DNA of 64,000 nucleotides from Bacteroides sp. AN502(2024) (GTDB lineage Bacteria; Bacteroidota; Bacteroidia; Bacteroidales; Bacteroidaceae): assembly GCF_041227145.1 (NCBI RefSeq), contig NZ_JBGFSP010000003.1:2170001-2234000 (forward strand). The letters are read 5' to 3'. Numbering within the stretch: the first letter of the stretch is position 1; every line of letters begins with the position of its first letter. Under the pieces are notes generated by a model that saw only the letters and a program-made list of their open reading frames with translations, was not told the DNA's origin and did not search any database. The position numbers and the translations under genes are program-made. Shown here one piece after another: positions 54,498 to 63,500 of the stretch.

Positions 54498-56315
54498 ATG
54501 AAGATAGAAGATAAACTTGTAGCGTCCGTCATTAGCGGACTGAAGGCACTCTACGGTCAGGAAATCCCTGAAAAAATGGTGCAGATTCAAAAGACCAAGA
54601 AAGAATTTGAAGGACATTTGACACTGGTCGTGTTCCCTTTTCTGAAGATGTCGAGAAAAGGTCCGGAACAGACGGCGCAGGAGGTTGGCGAATATCTGAA
54701 GGCTAACGAACCGGCAGTAGCTGCTTTTAATGTGATAAAAGGTTTTTTGAACCTGACTATCGCATCAGCTACGTGGATTCAGTTGCTGAATGAGATTCAT
54801 GCTGACGAACAATATGGCTTGGTAAAGGCTACCGAAGGTGCTCCGTTGGTGATGATTGAGTATTCTTCTCCGAATACGAACAAACCGCTTCACCTGGGAC
54901 ACGTGCGTAACAACCTTTTGGGGAATGCATTGGCAAATATTGTGGCGGCAAATGGCAATAAGGTGGTAAAGACTAATATCGTAAACGACCGTGGTATCCA
55001 TATCTGTAAATCCATGCTGGCATGGAAGAAATATGGAAACGGTGAAACTCCGGAGACTTCCGGGAAGAAAGGCGACCATTTGGTAGGCGATTATTATGTC
55101 TCTTTCGATAAGCATTATAAAGCAGAAGTAAAGGAGCTGACGGCCCAATTTACAGCGCAGGGAATGAGTGGCGATGAAGCTAAAGCAAAGGCAGAAGCTG
55201 AATCTCCATTGATGCAAGAGGCCCGGGGAATGCTGGTGAAGTGGGAAGCCGGCGATCCGGAGGTACGCGGATTGTGGGAAATGATGAACAACTGGGTATA
55301 TGCCGGATTCGATGAAACCTATCAGAAGATGGGCGTTAGCTTCGACAAGATATATTATGAATCCAATACCTATCTCGAAGGCAAAGAAAAGGTACTGGAA
55401 GGATTGGAAAAAGGTTTCTTCTACAAGAAGGAGGACGGTTCCGTATGGGCCGACCTGACTGCCGAAGGACTGGATCATAAACTTCTTCTTCGTAGTGACG
55501 GTACTTCTGTCTATATGACGCAGGATATCGGTACGGCTAAACTTCGTTTTGCCGATTATCCGATTAATAAGATGATTTATGTAGTGGGTAACGAACAGAA
55601 CTATCACTTCCAAGTACTGTCTATCTTGCTCGATAAGCTCGGTTTCGAATGGGGCAAGAGCCTGGTGCACTTCTCTTACGGAATGGTGGAACTGCCGGAA
55701 GGTAAGATGAAATCCCGTGAAGGTACGGTAGTTGATGCTGACGACTTGATGGAGGAAATGATTGCCACTGCTAAAGAAACTTCACAAGAACTTGGTAAAC
55801 TGGATGGTTTGACACAGGAAGAAGCGGATGATATTGCCCGTATTGTCGGCCTGGGTGCGTTGAAATATTTCATTCTGAAAGTCGATGCCCGTAAGAATAT
55901 GACATTCAATCCGAAAGAATCTATCGACTTCAACGGCAATACAGGACCGTTCATTCAATATACTTATGCACGTATCCAGTCCGTACTTCGCAAAGCTGCC
56001 GAATCGGGTATTGTCATTCCCGAACAGATTCCGGCCGGTATTGAATTGAGTGAGAAGGAAGAAGGGCTGATTCAGATGGTGGCCGATTTTGCTGCGGTTG
56101 TAAAACAAGCCGGTGAAGATTACAGCCCCTCTATTATCGCTAATTATACCTATGACCTGGTGAAAGAATACAACCAGTTCTATCACGACTTCAGCATTTT
56201 GCATGAAGAGAATGAGGCGGTGAAAGTATTCCGTATCGCTCTGTCTGCCAATGTAGCCAAAGTGGTTCGTTTAGGAATGAATCTGCTGGGTATTGAAGTT
56301 CCTTCACGGATGTAA
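54498..56315 (+). CDS. argS: arginyl-tRNA synthetase
   Basis: This class I synthetase charges tRNA-Arg, including the tRNA-Arg(CCT) encoded 9 kb upstream. The 605 residues from the ATG at 54498 (an upstream TTG at 54492 is less likely) contain an N-terminal Arg-S domain (about 1-110), the HIGH signature as HLGH (about 131-134) in NTNKPLHLGHVRNNLLGNAL, and a KMSKS-like loop as KMKSREG (about 403). The C-terminal DALR anticodon-binding domain (about 490-605) ends LLGIEVPSRM, as expected. The last 12 bp overlap the end of the convergent gene. Confidence 0.97.
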   Translation: MKIEDKLVASVISGLKALYGQEIPEKMVQIQKTKKEFEGHLTLVVFPFLKMSRKGPEQTAQEVGEYLKANEPAVAAFNVIKGFLNLTIASATWIQLLNEIHADEQYGLVKATEGAPLVMIEYSSPNTNKPLHLGHVRNNLLGNALANIVAANGNKVVKTNIVNDRGIHICKSMLAWKKYGNGETPETSGKKGDHLVGDYYVSFDKHYKAEVKELTAQFTAQGMSGDEAKAKAEAESPLMQEARGMLVKWEAGDPEVRGLWEMMNNWVYAGFDETYQKMGVSFDKIYYESNTYLEGKEKVLEGLEKGFFYKKEDGSVWADLTAEGLDHKLLLRSDGTSVYMTQDIGTAKLRFADYPINKMIYVVGNEQNYHFQVLSILLDKLGFEWGKSLVHFSYGMVELPEGKMKSREGTVVDADDLMEEMIATAKETSQELGKLDGLTQEEADDIARIVGLGALKYFILKVDARKNMTFNPKESIDFNGNTGPFIQYTYARIQSVLRKAAESGIVIPEQIPAGIELSEKEEGLIQMVADFAAVVKQAGEDYSPSIIANYTYDLVKEYNQFYHDFSILHEENEAVKVFRIALSANVAKVVRLGMNLLGIEVPSRM

Positions 56316-57230
56316 TGCTTTCTTTTGTTTTTGTAATACATAAGCGCATGGGAGTTCACCTCTGACTCTCATGCGTACCGTATCGCTTGAGATATAATAA
56401 GAGACGGGAAAAGTATCCGTGATTTTCATCAATTGTTGCGCTGTGCCGTGTTGTATTTGAAACGAGGGATGAAATATCCGGGAGAAACGTGCGACTTGTG
56501 CCGTATCTGTTATGAAAGATAGTCCGATGACTTTATTTGCGATTTGGGATGTTTCGTATTCTTTTAAATTTTCGATAGAGTTATAACAATGAGGGCATCC
56601 ATAAGAGAATACAAACACAAAGTAAGTAGAATCTTTTGAAGTCGTGATAAGTTCTTTTAATGGTGTTTGGCAGACGGGTTTGCCTACATAATTTTCTGTA
56701 TATTCCTTTGGATGGTGAAATTTGAATTTGTAATGTGCTGTGTAGCCAGATAAATAGATCACACAGCTCATGACGGTGAGGATAAATGCAGCCTTTATCA
56801 ATCGTGTTGAAGATAAAGAGGGCTCGGATGGTATCTGATGGCTGTTTTTGAAAATAATAATAAGTAGAATAGCAAGAACGACATTGCGGATAAGTGTTGC
56901 AATTGACGAAGAATTGAGTACGGAGAATGCTCCAAAACATCCGCAGTCTTCCACCTCACGGAATAGATAGCCGTACATAAATACCAATGTAATGCTTGCC
57001 AATACCATGAGGGCAGTGAAGGCTGTTTCCCGCAGGCGGATTCTGAAAATCAGAAATAGTCCTAATGCTACTTCCACCCATGTCAGAATGGGGATGGTGA
57101 AAGCAATATCAGGTAAGCCGTATTGAGAGAATATTTTCTCAAATTCTGTGATATCTATTGCTTTTCCGATACCTGAAAGGCAAAAGAAAAGACCTGTGAA
57201 AAGTGTACAAATACAAATAACGTTTTTCAT
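56304..57230 (-). CDS. MauE/DoxX-type membrane domain fused to a thioredoxin-like domain
   Basis: From the ATG at 57230 (MKNVICICTLFTGLFF) this is 308 residues; the in-frame ATG at 57272 falls in the loop of a terminator hairpin and is unlikely. The first 160 residues form four or five TM helices of the MauE/DoxX redox family, including IPILTWVEVALGLFLIF and VEDCGCFGAF with a Cys pair. The C-terminal periplasmic part has YFVFVFSYGCPHCYNSI, a thioredoxin-type CxxC (CPHC). Such fusions pass electrons or disulfides between membrane and periplasm. A small Cys-rich lipoprotein gene lies immediately upstream and may be its client. Confidence 0.8.
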   Translation of the reverse strand: MKNVICICTLFTGLFFCLSGIGKAIDITEFEKIFSQYGLPDIAFTIPILTWVEVALGLFLIFRIRLRETAFTALMVLASITLVFMYGYLFREVEDCGCFGAFSVLNSSSIATLIRNVVLAILLIIIFKNSHQIPSEPSLSSTRLIKAAFILTVMSCVIYLSGYTAHYKFKFHHPKEYTENYVGKPVCQTPLKELITTSKDSTYFVFVFSYGCPHCYNSIENLKEYETSQIANKVIGLSFITDTAQVARFSRIFHPSFQIQHGTAQQLMKITDTFPVSYYISSDTVRMRVRGELPCAYVLQKQKKALHP

Positions 57231-57250
57231 AAATAATGAGAGATAAAGAA

Positions 57251-57293
57251 AAAAGAGAGCAATGTGTTTCATTGTTTACACATTCTCTCTTTT
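57251..57293 (-). terminator. terminator after the small lipoprotein gene
   Basis: AAAAGAGAGCAATGTG (57251-57266) pairs with CACATTCTCTCTTTT (57279-57293) through 15 bp with one bulged base and a 12-nt loop. T-rich DNA follows on the minus strand. It separates the lipoprotein gene from the MauE/thioredoxin gene, perhaps with partial read-through. Confidence 0.82.
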
Positions 57294-57302
57294 ACTATTC
57301 GG

Positions 57303-57557
57303 TTATAAATTGGTACAAGTAACGTCGATTAATTCATCGTCCCATTCAGATATTATTCTTTCTAGATCTTTGCAACTGTTGGCACCTTCTTTGCGTGCGT
57401 CGTCGGCAGTGATATTTTCTCTTTCCTCACCATCACTATATTCGGCTATGCATTGGCAACCTTTCCAATCATCGTCATCATCTTTACAAGAAGAAATCGC
57501 AGCAACAGTGCCCAATAATAATGTCGCACAAGTTAAATAGGCAAATAATTTTTTCAT
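57303..57557 (-). CDS. small Cys-rich lipoprotein
   Basis: From the ATG at 57557 this is 84 residues: a lipoprotein signal (MKKLFAYLTCATLLLGTVAAISSC, Cys24), an Asp run (KDDDDDWK) used by some Bacteroides lipoproteins for surface export, then a short acidic domain with four cysteines (GCQC, SC, TC) that could form two disulfides. No family is recognised. A promoter is not obvious; the gene lies between the 6S-like RNA and the MauE/thioredoxin fusion and is probably a redox partner of the latter. The upstream leader (57558-57635) contains a small GCCC/GGGC hairpin. Confidence 0.72.
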   Translation of the reverse strand: MKKLFAYLTCATLLLGTVAAISSCKDDDDDWKGCQCIAEYSDGEERENITADDARKEGANSCKDLERIISEWDDELIDVTCTNL

Positions 57558-57635
57558 AATATACATGATTTTGCGCCCTTGGGGGCATTAAACAATAATT
57601 AGGTATTGTCCTTTGTCTGTTTGGAGTACGCACAT

Positions 57636-57809
57636 AAAAAAAGCGCGGACAAAACTCTGCAATTTGTTCTTGAGGTCTTCGACTACCTAACAACCAAATA
57701 TACGAGTAAAGCCCACGCCGTATGGCGTGAGCGTCATCGCTTTACTCTTGGTTGTTAATTGAAATTGTCGAAGTTTCAAGAACAAGAATGCAAGCTAAAC
57801 GCTTTTCCC
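57636..57809 (-). ncRNA. structured RNA, 6S-like candidate
   Basis: About 174 nt on the minus strand fold into one long, interrupted hairpin ending in a 7-nt U run (A at 57636-57642). Paired blocks are 57800-57806/57642-57645 (AAAAGCG with CGCUUUU), 57776-57785/57664-57673 (10 bp), 57767-57773/57677-57683 (7 bp), 57748-57756/57689-57697 (9 bp), 57739-57747/57704-57712 (9 bp) and 57724-57729/57714-57719 (6 bp, loop AUAC). An asymmetric internal bubble (10 versus 5 nt) sits in the middle, as in 6S RNA. It could be the Bacteroidales 6S/Bacteroidales-1 class; that identity is from shape and size only. Confidence 0.6.
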
Positions 57810-57906
57810 AAAATGTTTTATAATGTGCGTACAAATACGCTGTTTTTATTTCATAGGCATCATTTTTTATTTTGCAACAAATATAGACATAATTTCTGTT
57901 AGAGGC
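57810..57906. other. upstream region of the 6S-like RNA and 3' flank of topA
   Basis: No gene lies here. On the minus strand TTTG and a second TTTTG, 19 bp apart, precede the proposed RNA start, but neither fits TAnnTTTG exactly. Confidence 0.4.
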
Positions 57907-60252
57907 TTATTTTTTTCTTTTAAATTTTCCTTTAGACGTAGATGTTGTTGCTTTTTCGTCTTGTATCCTAACTAGTTCCAAACAACTATTCAGACTTAAA
58001 TCCTGTGGAACAATATCCTTAGGAATTTTATAGTTATTACCTTTATAAGTAATATAAGGTCCGTAACGTCCGTTCAGAATCTCAAGTTCGGGTTCCTCTT
58101 CAAATTTCTTGATGTGGCGTTCCGCTTCTTTCTGACGTTTCTCCAGAATCAGCTGTTCTGCCTCTTCCAAAGTAATTTCCATCGGGTCAAGTGTTTTCGG
58201 GAGCGATACATATACCTTATTGTGCAGGACATACGGACCGAAACGACCGACCCCTACACTGACTGATTTTCCTTCATATTCGCCCAGTGTACGAGGTAAT
58301 TTGAATAATTCCAGCGCTTCTTCCAATGTAATGGTCTCCATAGATTGACCTTTTTTCATTGGTGCAAAGCGTGGTTTTTCTTCATCTTCCACCGTACCAA
58401 TCTGTACAACAGGACCGAAGCGCCCAATCTTAACGGAAATGGGTTTGCCTGTCTCCGGGTCTTCTCCCAGAATGCGTTCGCCTACTTTATGCTCTGTCTT
58501 AATAGCCAATGTGTTTTCTACAGACGGATGGAACTTGTCATAGAAGTTCTTCATGATAGAGGTCCATTTCACTTCTCCTTCTGCTATTTCGTCGAATTCC
58601 TTTTCTACGGTGGCGGTAAAGTTGAAATCCAGAATGTCCGGGAAATATTCGGTCAGGAAATCATTTACCACAGTGCCGGTATCCGTTGGAAATAACTTCG
58701 CCTTTTCTGCACCTGTAATTTCAGTATGATTTTCGTCTTCTATCTGACCATCTTTCAATGTCATGACATTAAACTGACGTTCTTCACCGTCTTTATTGCC
58801 CTTCTCCACATATTCACGTTGCTGGATGGTAGAGATGGTAGGCGCATACGTAGACGGGCGTCCGATACCCAGTTCTTCCAACTTACGTACAAGGCTTGCT
58901 TCCGTATAGCGTGGAGGGCGTTGAGTGAAACGTTCCGTTGCGATAATAGGTCCATGCTCCAACTGCTGACCTTTTTTCAAAGGAGGAAGCAGACGACTCT
59001 CATCTTCCTGTTCATTATCGTCATCATAAGATTCACGGTATACACGCAGGAATCCGTCGAACTTAATCACCTCACCGATAGCTGTAAAGACATCACTGCT
59101 GCCACTTATGGTGATGGTAGCAGTCGTCTTTTCCAGTTCCGCATCTGCCATTTGTGAGGCAATGGTGCGTTTCCATATCAAGTCGTATAGCTTTTTCTCC
59201 TGTGGTGTCCCTTCAATAGTCTGGTTTTCTATATAAGTAGGACGGATGGCCTCGTGGGCTTCTTGCGCCCCCTTGGTCTTAGTCTCAAAATGGCGGGGAT
59301 GTACGTAGCGGTCACCCATCATTTTGATGATAGCGTCTTTGCTGCCCACCGTTGCAAATTCCGAGAGGTTGACAGAGTCCGTACGCATGTAAGTGATGAA
59401 TCCCGATTCGTATAAACGCTGCGCGAGCATCATGGTCTGCGCTACGGTATATCCCAGTTTGCGTGCGGCTTCCTGTTGCAAAGTAGACGTTGTGAACGGA
59501 GCAGGAGGCGTTTTCTTAATCGGGCGGGTTGTAATATCATTGATTGCAAAGCTGGCTCCCTGACAAATAGCGAGGAAAGCCTTTGCTTCTTTTTTGGTTT
59601 TGATACGGCGAGCCAGTTCGGCTTTCATCTCCACCGGTTTTCCATCCGTGTCCGGGACGAGGAATACGGCAGTGATGCGATAAGCGGCTTCCGTTTGGAA
59701 AGCATGTATTTCACGTTCGCGTTCAACGATCAGGCGGACGGCAACAGACTGAACACGTCCGGCAGAGAGTGCCGGTTTCACTTTTCTCCAAAGCACGGGA
59801 GAGAGTTCGAAACCTACGATACGGTCCAGAATCCGTCGTGCCTGCTGTGCGTTTACGAGGTTGAGGTCAATGTCGCGTGGTTGTTCAATTGCTTTTAAGA
59901 TAGCGCTTTTTGTAATTTCATGAAATACGATTCGTTTGGTGTTTTCCGGTTTTAGTTTTAATACCTCATACAGATGCCAGGCAATCGCCTCTCCCTCGCG
60001 GTCCTCATCGGATGCGAGCCATACGGTTTCTGCCCCTTTGGCTTCTGCCTTCAGTGTGTTGACCAGCGCCTTCTTGTCTGCCGGGATTTCGTAGCTGGGT
60101 TTAAAATCCTTCTCTACGTCGATACTGAATTCTTTTTTCTTCAGATCGCGTATGTGACCGTAACTAGAAAGGACTTTAAAATCTTTCCCAAGAAACTTTT
60201 CAATCGTTTTTGCTTTTGCCGGAGACTCGACTATGACAAGGTTTTTCTGCAT
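57907..60252 (-). CDS. topA: DNA topoisomerase I
   Basis: This type IA enzyme relaxes negative supercoils. The 781 residues start at the ATG at 60252 (MQKNLVIVESPAKAKTIEKF); an upstream in-frame ATG at 60297 is inside the promoter. The TOPRIM domain carries SDEDREGEAIAWHLYE; the catalytic Tyr is in SGFITYMRTDSVNLS. Domain ends include RPPRYTEASLVRKLEELGIGRPSTYA. The C-terminus has three or four repeats of the GRFGPYV/GRYGPYITYK type instead of Cys4 zinc fingers, typical of Bacteroidetes TopA. TACTTTTG on the minus strand at 60295-60302 is the likely -7 box. Confidence 0.97.
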   Translation of the reverse strand: MQKNLVIVESPAKAKTIEKFLGKDFKVLSSYGHIRDLKKKEFSIDVEKDFKPSYEIPADKKALVNTLKAEAKGAETVWLASDEDREGEAIAWHLYEVLKLKPENTKRIVFHEITKSAILKAIEQPRDIDLNLVNAQQARRILDRIVGFELSPVLWRKVKPALSAGRVQSVAVRLIVEREREIHAFQTEAAYRITAVFLVPDTDGKPVEMKAELARRIKTKKEAKAFLAICQGASFAINDITTRPIKKTPPAPFTTSTLQQEAARKLGYTVAQTMMLAQRLYESGFITYMRTDSVNLSEFATVGSKDAIIKMMGDRYVHPRHFETKTKGAQEAHEAIRPTYIENQTIEGTPQEKKLYDLIWKRTIASQMADAELEKTTATITISGSSDVFTAIGEVIKFDGFLRVYRESYDDDNEQEDESRLLPPLKKGQQLEHGPIIATERFTQRPPRYTEASLVRKLEELGIGRPSTYAPTISTIQQREYVEKGNKDGEERQFNVMTLKDGQIEDENHTEITGAEKAKLFPTDTGTVVNDFLTEYFPDILDFNFTATVEKEFDEIAEGEVKWTSIMKNFYDKFHPSVENTLAIKTEHKVGERILGEDPETGKPISVKIGRFGPVVQIGTVEDEEKPRFAPMKKGQSMETITLEEALELFKLPRTLGEYEGKSVSVGVGRFGPYVLHNKVYVSLPKTLDPMEITLEEAEQLILEKRQKEAERHIKKFEEEPELEILNGRYGPYITYKGNNYKIPKDIVPQDLSLNSCLELVRIQDEKATTSTSKGKFKRKK

Positions 60253-60294
60253 AATTCTTTCTTTTATAATGGTTTGTACCACAATATTCGGGGA

Positions 60295-60302
60295 CAAAAG
60301 TA
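60295..60302 (-). promoter_or_regulatory. -7 box of topA
   Basis: The minus strand reads TACTTTTG, an exact TAnnTTTG match 43 bp upstream of the ATG at 60252. The A/T tract beyond it lacks a clear -33 TTTG. Confidence 0.5.
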
Positions 60303-60485
60303 AAAAAAAAGATTCTCCCTACCTTATAATATAAGGAGAAACTAATATTTTTTTGGAAAAAAATAGGTTTTGAGTAAATCTGCATTTCTTTTGTATGTGC
60401 AAGTATTATTAAAGAAATGTTCTATATATAATTAAGGGGAAATTAATATAAAACAGTTTTATTTAAATAGAATTTCCTATATTTA

Positions 60486-60493
60486 CACCTTTG
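60486..60493 (+). promoter_or_regulatory. candidate -7 box of the hybrid two-component gene
   Basis: CACCTTTG differs from TAnnTTTG at one base and lies 22 bp before the ATG at 60515. The predicted leader is very short. Confidence 0.35.
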
Positions 60494-60514
60494 TACAGTA
60501 TTATATGGCTATTT

Positions 60515-63500
60515 ATGAGAAAGATTCTATTTAAAATATATCTATTGTTTTTCTTTGTAGGTATTGCACAACCTATATTGAGCCAGTCTCCTTATTATTA
60601 TTACAAACAACTCGGAATAAAGGAAGGACTCTCACGGTCTAAAGTACAATGTGTTCTGAATGATCATCGGGGATATCTTTGGATTGGTACGGAATCCGGT
60701 TTGAATTGTTATGACCGTGACCATCTGAAGCAATATCTGCATCGGCCGGGAGATGAAAGAACACTGCCTTCCAACAATATCACTTTTATCGCCGAGGACT
60801 CTTTATGCAATCTATGGGTAGCTACGATGAATGGCATTTGCCTTTACGACAGAGGGAGTGATAGTTTCAGGACTTTATCGAATAATGGTAAACCGATCTA
60901 TGTTGCTTCCTATTTATTGGTTGAAGGAGGAATCTTACTGGGAGGATCAGGAGCTATATACAAATATGTCTATGCCACTAATAAGCTGGAACCTTTGTAT
61001 TATGCGCAAGACCCTGTTTATTACAATCCCTTTTGGCAGATGATACGTTATGATGAAGAGAATATCCTGCTCAATTCACGTTGGCACGGCATATATTCCT
61101 TCAATATGAAGACGTATGAAGTGAAGAAAATAGAGTCGTTTACAGAAAATAACTATACCAGTATCTATCTGGACTCCTACAAGCGTCTGTGGGTAAGTGT
61201 TTATGGTAACGGACTGTATTGCTATCAGGGAGACCAGCTGATAAAACACTTTACGGCGTCAAATTCTCCTTTGACGTATGATGTCATTCATGATATTATA
61301 GAGAGAGATAATCAGCTTTGGGTAGCCACTGATGGTGGTGGAATCAATATAATCTCTTTAGATGATTTCTCATTTACTAATATTCAGCAAAAACAGGATG
61401 ATGTTCATTCCTTTCCAGCCAATACTATATACCGCCTCTATCTGGACCCGGCCAATAATATGTGGGCAGGCAGTATCAGAAAAGGGTTGATTGGTATAAA
61501 GAATGTGTATGCCTGTTCTTATCAGAACGTTCCTTTTGGCAATCTGTACGGATTAAGCAACCAGACTATTAATAGTTTCTTTCAGGATAGTGACGGAATA
61601 GTCTGGGTGGGAACCGATGGGGGAGGTATCAACCGGTTTGATCCGGTATCGGGTACCTTCAAACATTATCCTGCCACCAAATATGAGAAAGTTGTTTCCA
61701 TTGTGGAATATACTCCTGACGAACTGTTGTTCTTCTCCTTTAATAAAGGACTCTTTATCTTTCATAAGCAAACGGGGCAGATACGTCCCTTTATGCTGAT
61801 TGACAAGGAAATGAATGATCAGACCTGTATCAATGGTTTTTCTGTCAATATCCAGCGGATAACGAAGACTAAAATTCTTTTCAGTGCCCAGCATATTTTT
61901 ATATATGATATGGTCACCCGTAAATTTGATATAGTGGCTACTATGGGAGAAGAGTACGAGCGTCATTCTCCACTGATAATAGCTACGAAAGGTGCAAAGA
62001 CATACCTTTCCGATCTGAAGAATATTTGTGAGTATGATTCTTCGGAAGGGACTTTCCGGACGATTTATCAAGGACAATACACTATCAATGACGCCTCTAT
62101 GGATCAGGATGGTATTTTTTGGCTGGCTTCTACCGAAGGTTTGGTGCGTTATGATCCACGGACAGGGAAGAGTGAACTGATAAATACAAGCTTGTTTCAG
62201 GATGTAGCTTCTGTTATTGCCGATAATCAATATCGAATCTGGATAGGAACGAGAAGTCATTTATTTGTTTATTCTTCCCGTATCCATAATTTTACTACCT
62301 TGGAGGAAGTAGATGGAGTTTTGCCTAACGAATTCATCTTTCATGCTACTCTTCTGACCAAAAACGGAGATATTTTTGTCGGTGGAACTACAGGTATGAC
62401 GGTGATAAATTCTGCCGTTCATTTTGATACAGATGCGGATTATACGGTCGAACTGCTGGATGTATTATTAAACGGTCTGCCTGTTTCGTTATCCGAAGAG
62501 CGGCATGAAGCGGCTGAAACAATTCAAATTCCCTGGAACTTTTCTTCCCTGCAACTGAAAGTTCTGCTGAATGAAAGCGATGTGTTCCGCAAGAATTTCT
62601 TTCGTTTCAATATAGAGGGGCTCGATCAGGAATTGGCGAGTTCCAATTCAAACTCTTTGGTTATCAATTATCTGCCGATAGGGGAGTATACGATTACCGC
62701 TTCTTATTATACCCGTGACGGAGGGTGGAGTATGAAACAACCCATTCTGCATGTTGTGGTTGCTCCGCCTTGGTGGAAGACCAGTTGGTTCTATGTGGGA
62801 TTATATATATTGTTGGGAGCAGTGGCTTATAGCATTGTCTACTACTTCTATCGCAAGAAGAAAGCCAAACAGAAGCGGGAGATTATGCGTCTGAAGAATA
62901 AGATGTATGAAGAAAAGATTAACTTCCTGACGAACATCAGTCATGAACTTCGTACTCCTCTTACACTGATTTGTGCACCATTGAAGCGTATTATCAATCA
63001 GGAGTCGGACAAGCAGGATGTGGAAAAGTTGTTGGTTCCGATCTATAAGCAGGCATACCAGATGAAGAATATTATTGATATGGTACTTGATGTAAGGAAG
63101 CTGGAAGAAGGAAAAGATATGCTGCATATATTGCCGCATCCTTTGAATGAGTGGGTGTGCTCTGTGGGAGATAAGTTCATCAATGAGTTTTATGTGAAAG
63201 GCATCAGACTCGAATATGAGTTGGACGAACAGATAAAAGGGGTACCTTTCGATCAGGATAAGTGTGAATTCGTTCTTTCCAACTTCCTGATGAATGCGTT
63301 GAAGTTTAGCGAATCGGGCACCACTACTACACTGATTACCACCTTGTCACAAGAGAAAGACTGGGTTCGGATCTCTGTCAGGGATGAAGGGATGGGACTG
63401 AATATGGTAGACACAGACTCTCTTTTCTCCAGTTTCTATCAGGGGGGACATGAAAAAGGAGGAAGCGGCATCGGATTATCCTATGCGAAGAGTCTCATCA

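Noticed and set aside
57303..57557. NVEALA-type peptide gene
   Set aside because: The small protein is a Cys-rich lipoprotein and lacks the NVEALA motif.
57484..57693. 69-codon minus-strand ORF
   Set aside because: It overlaps the end of the 6S-like RNA and the start of the small lipoprotein gene in another frame, and its composition is not protein-like.
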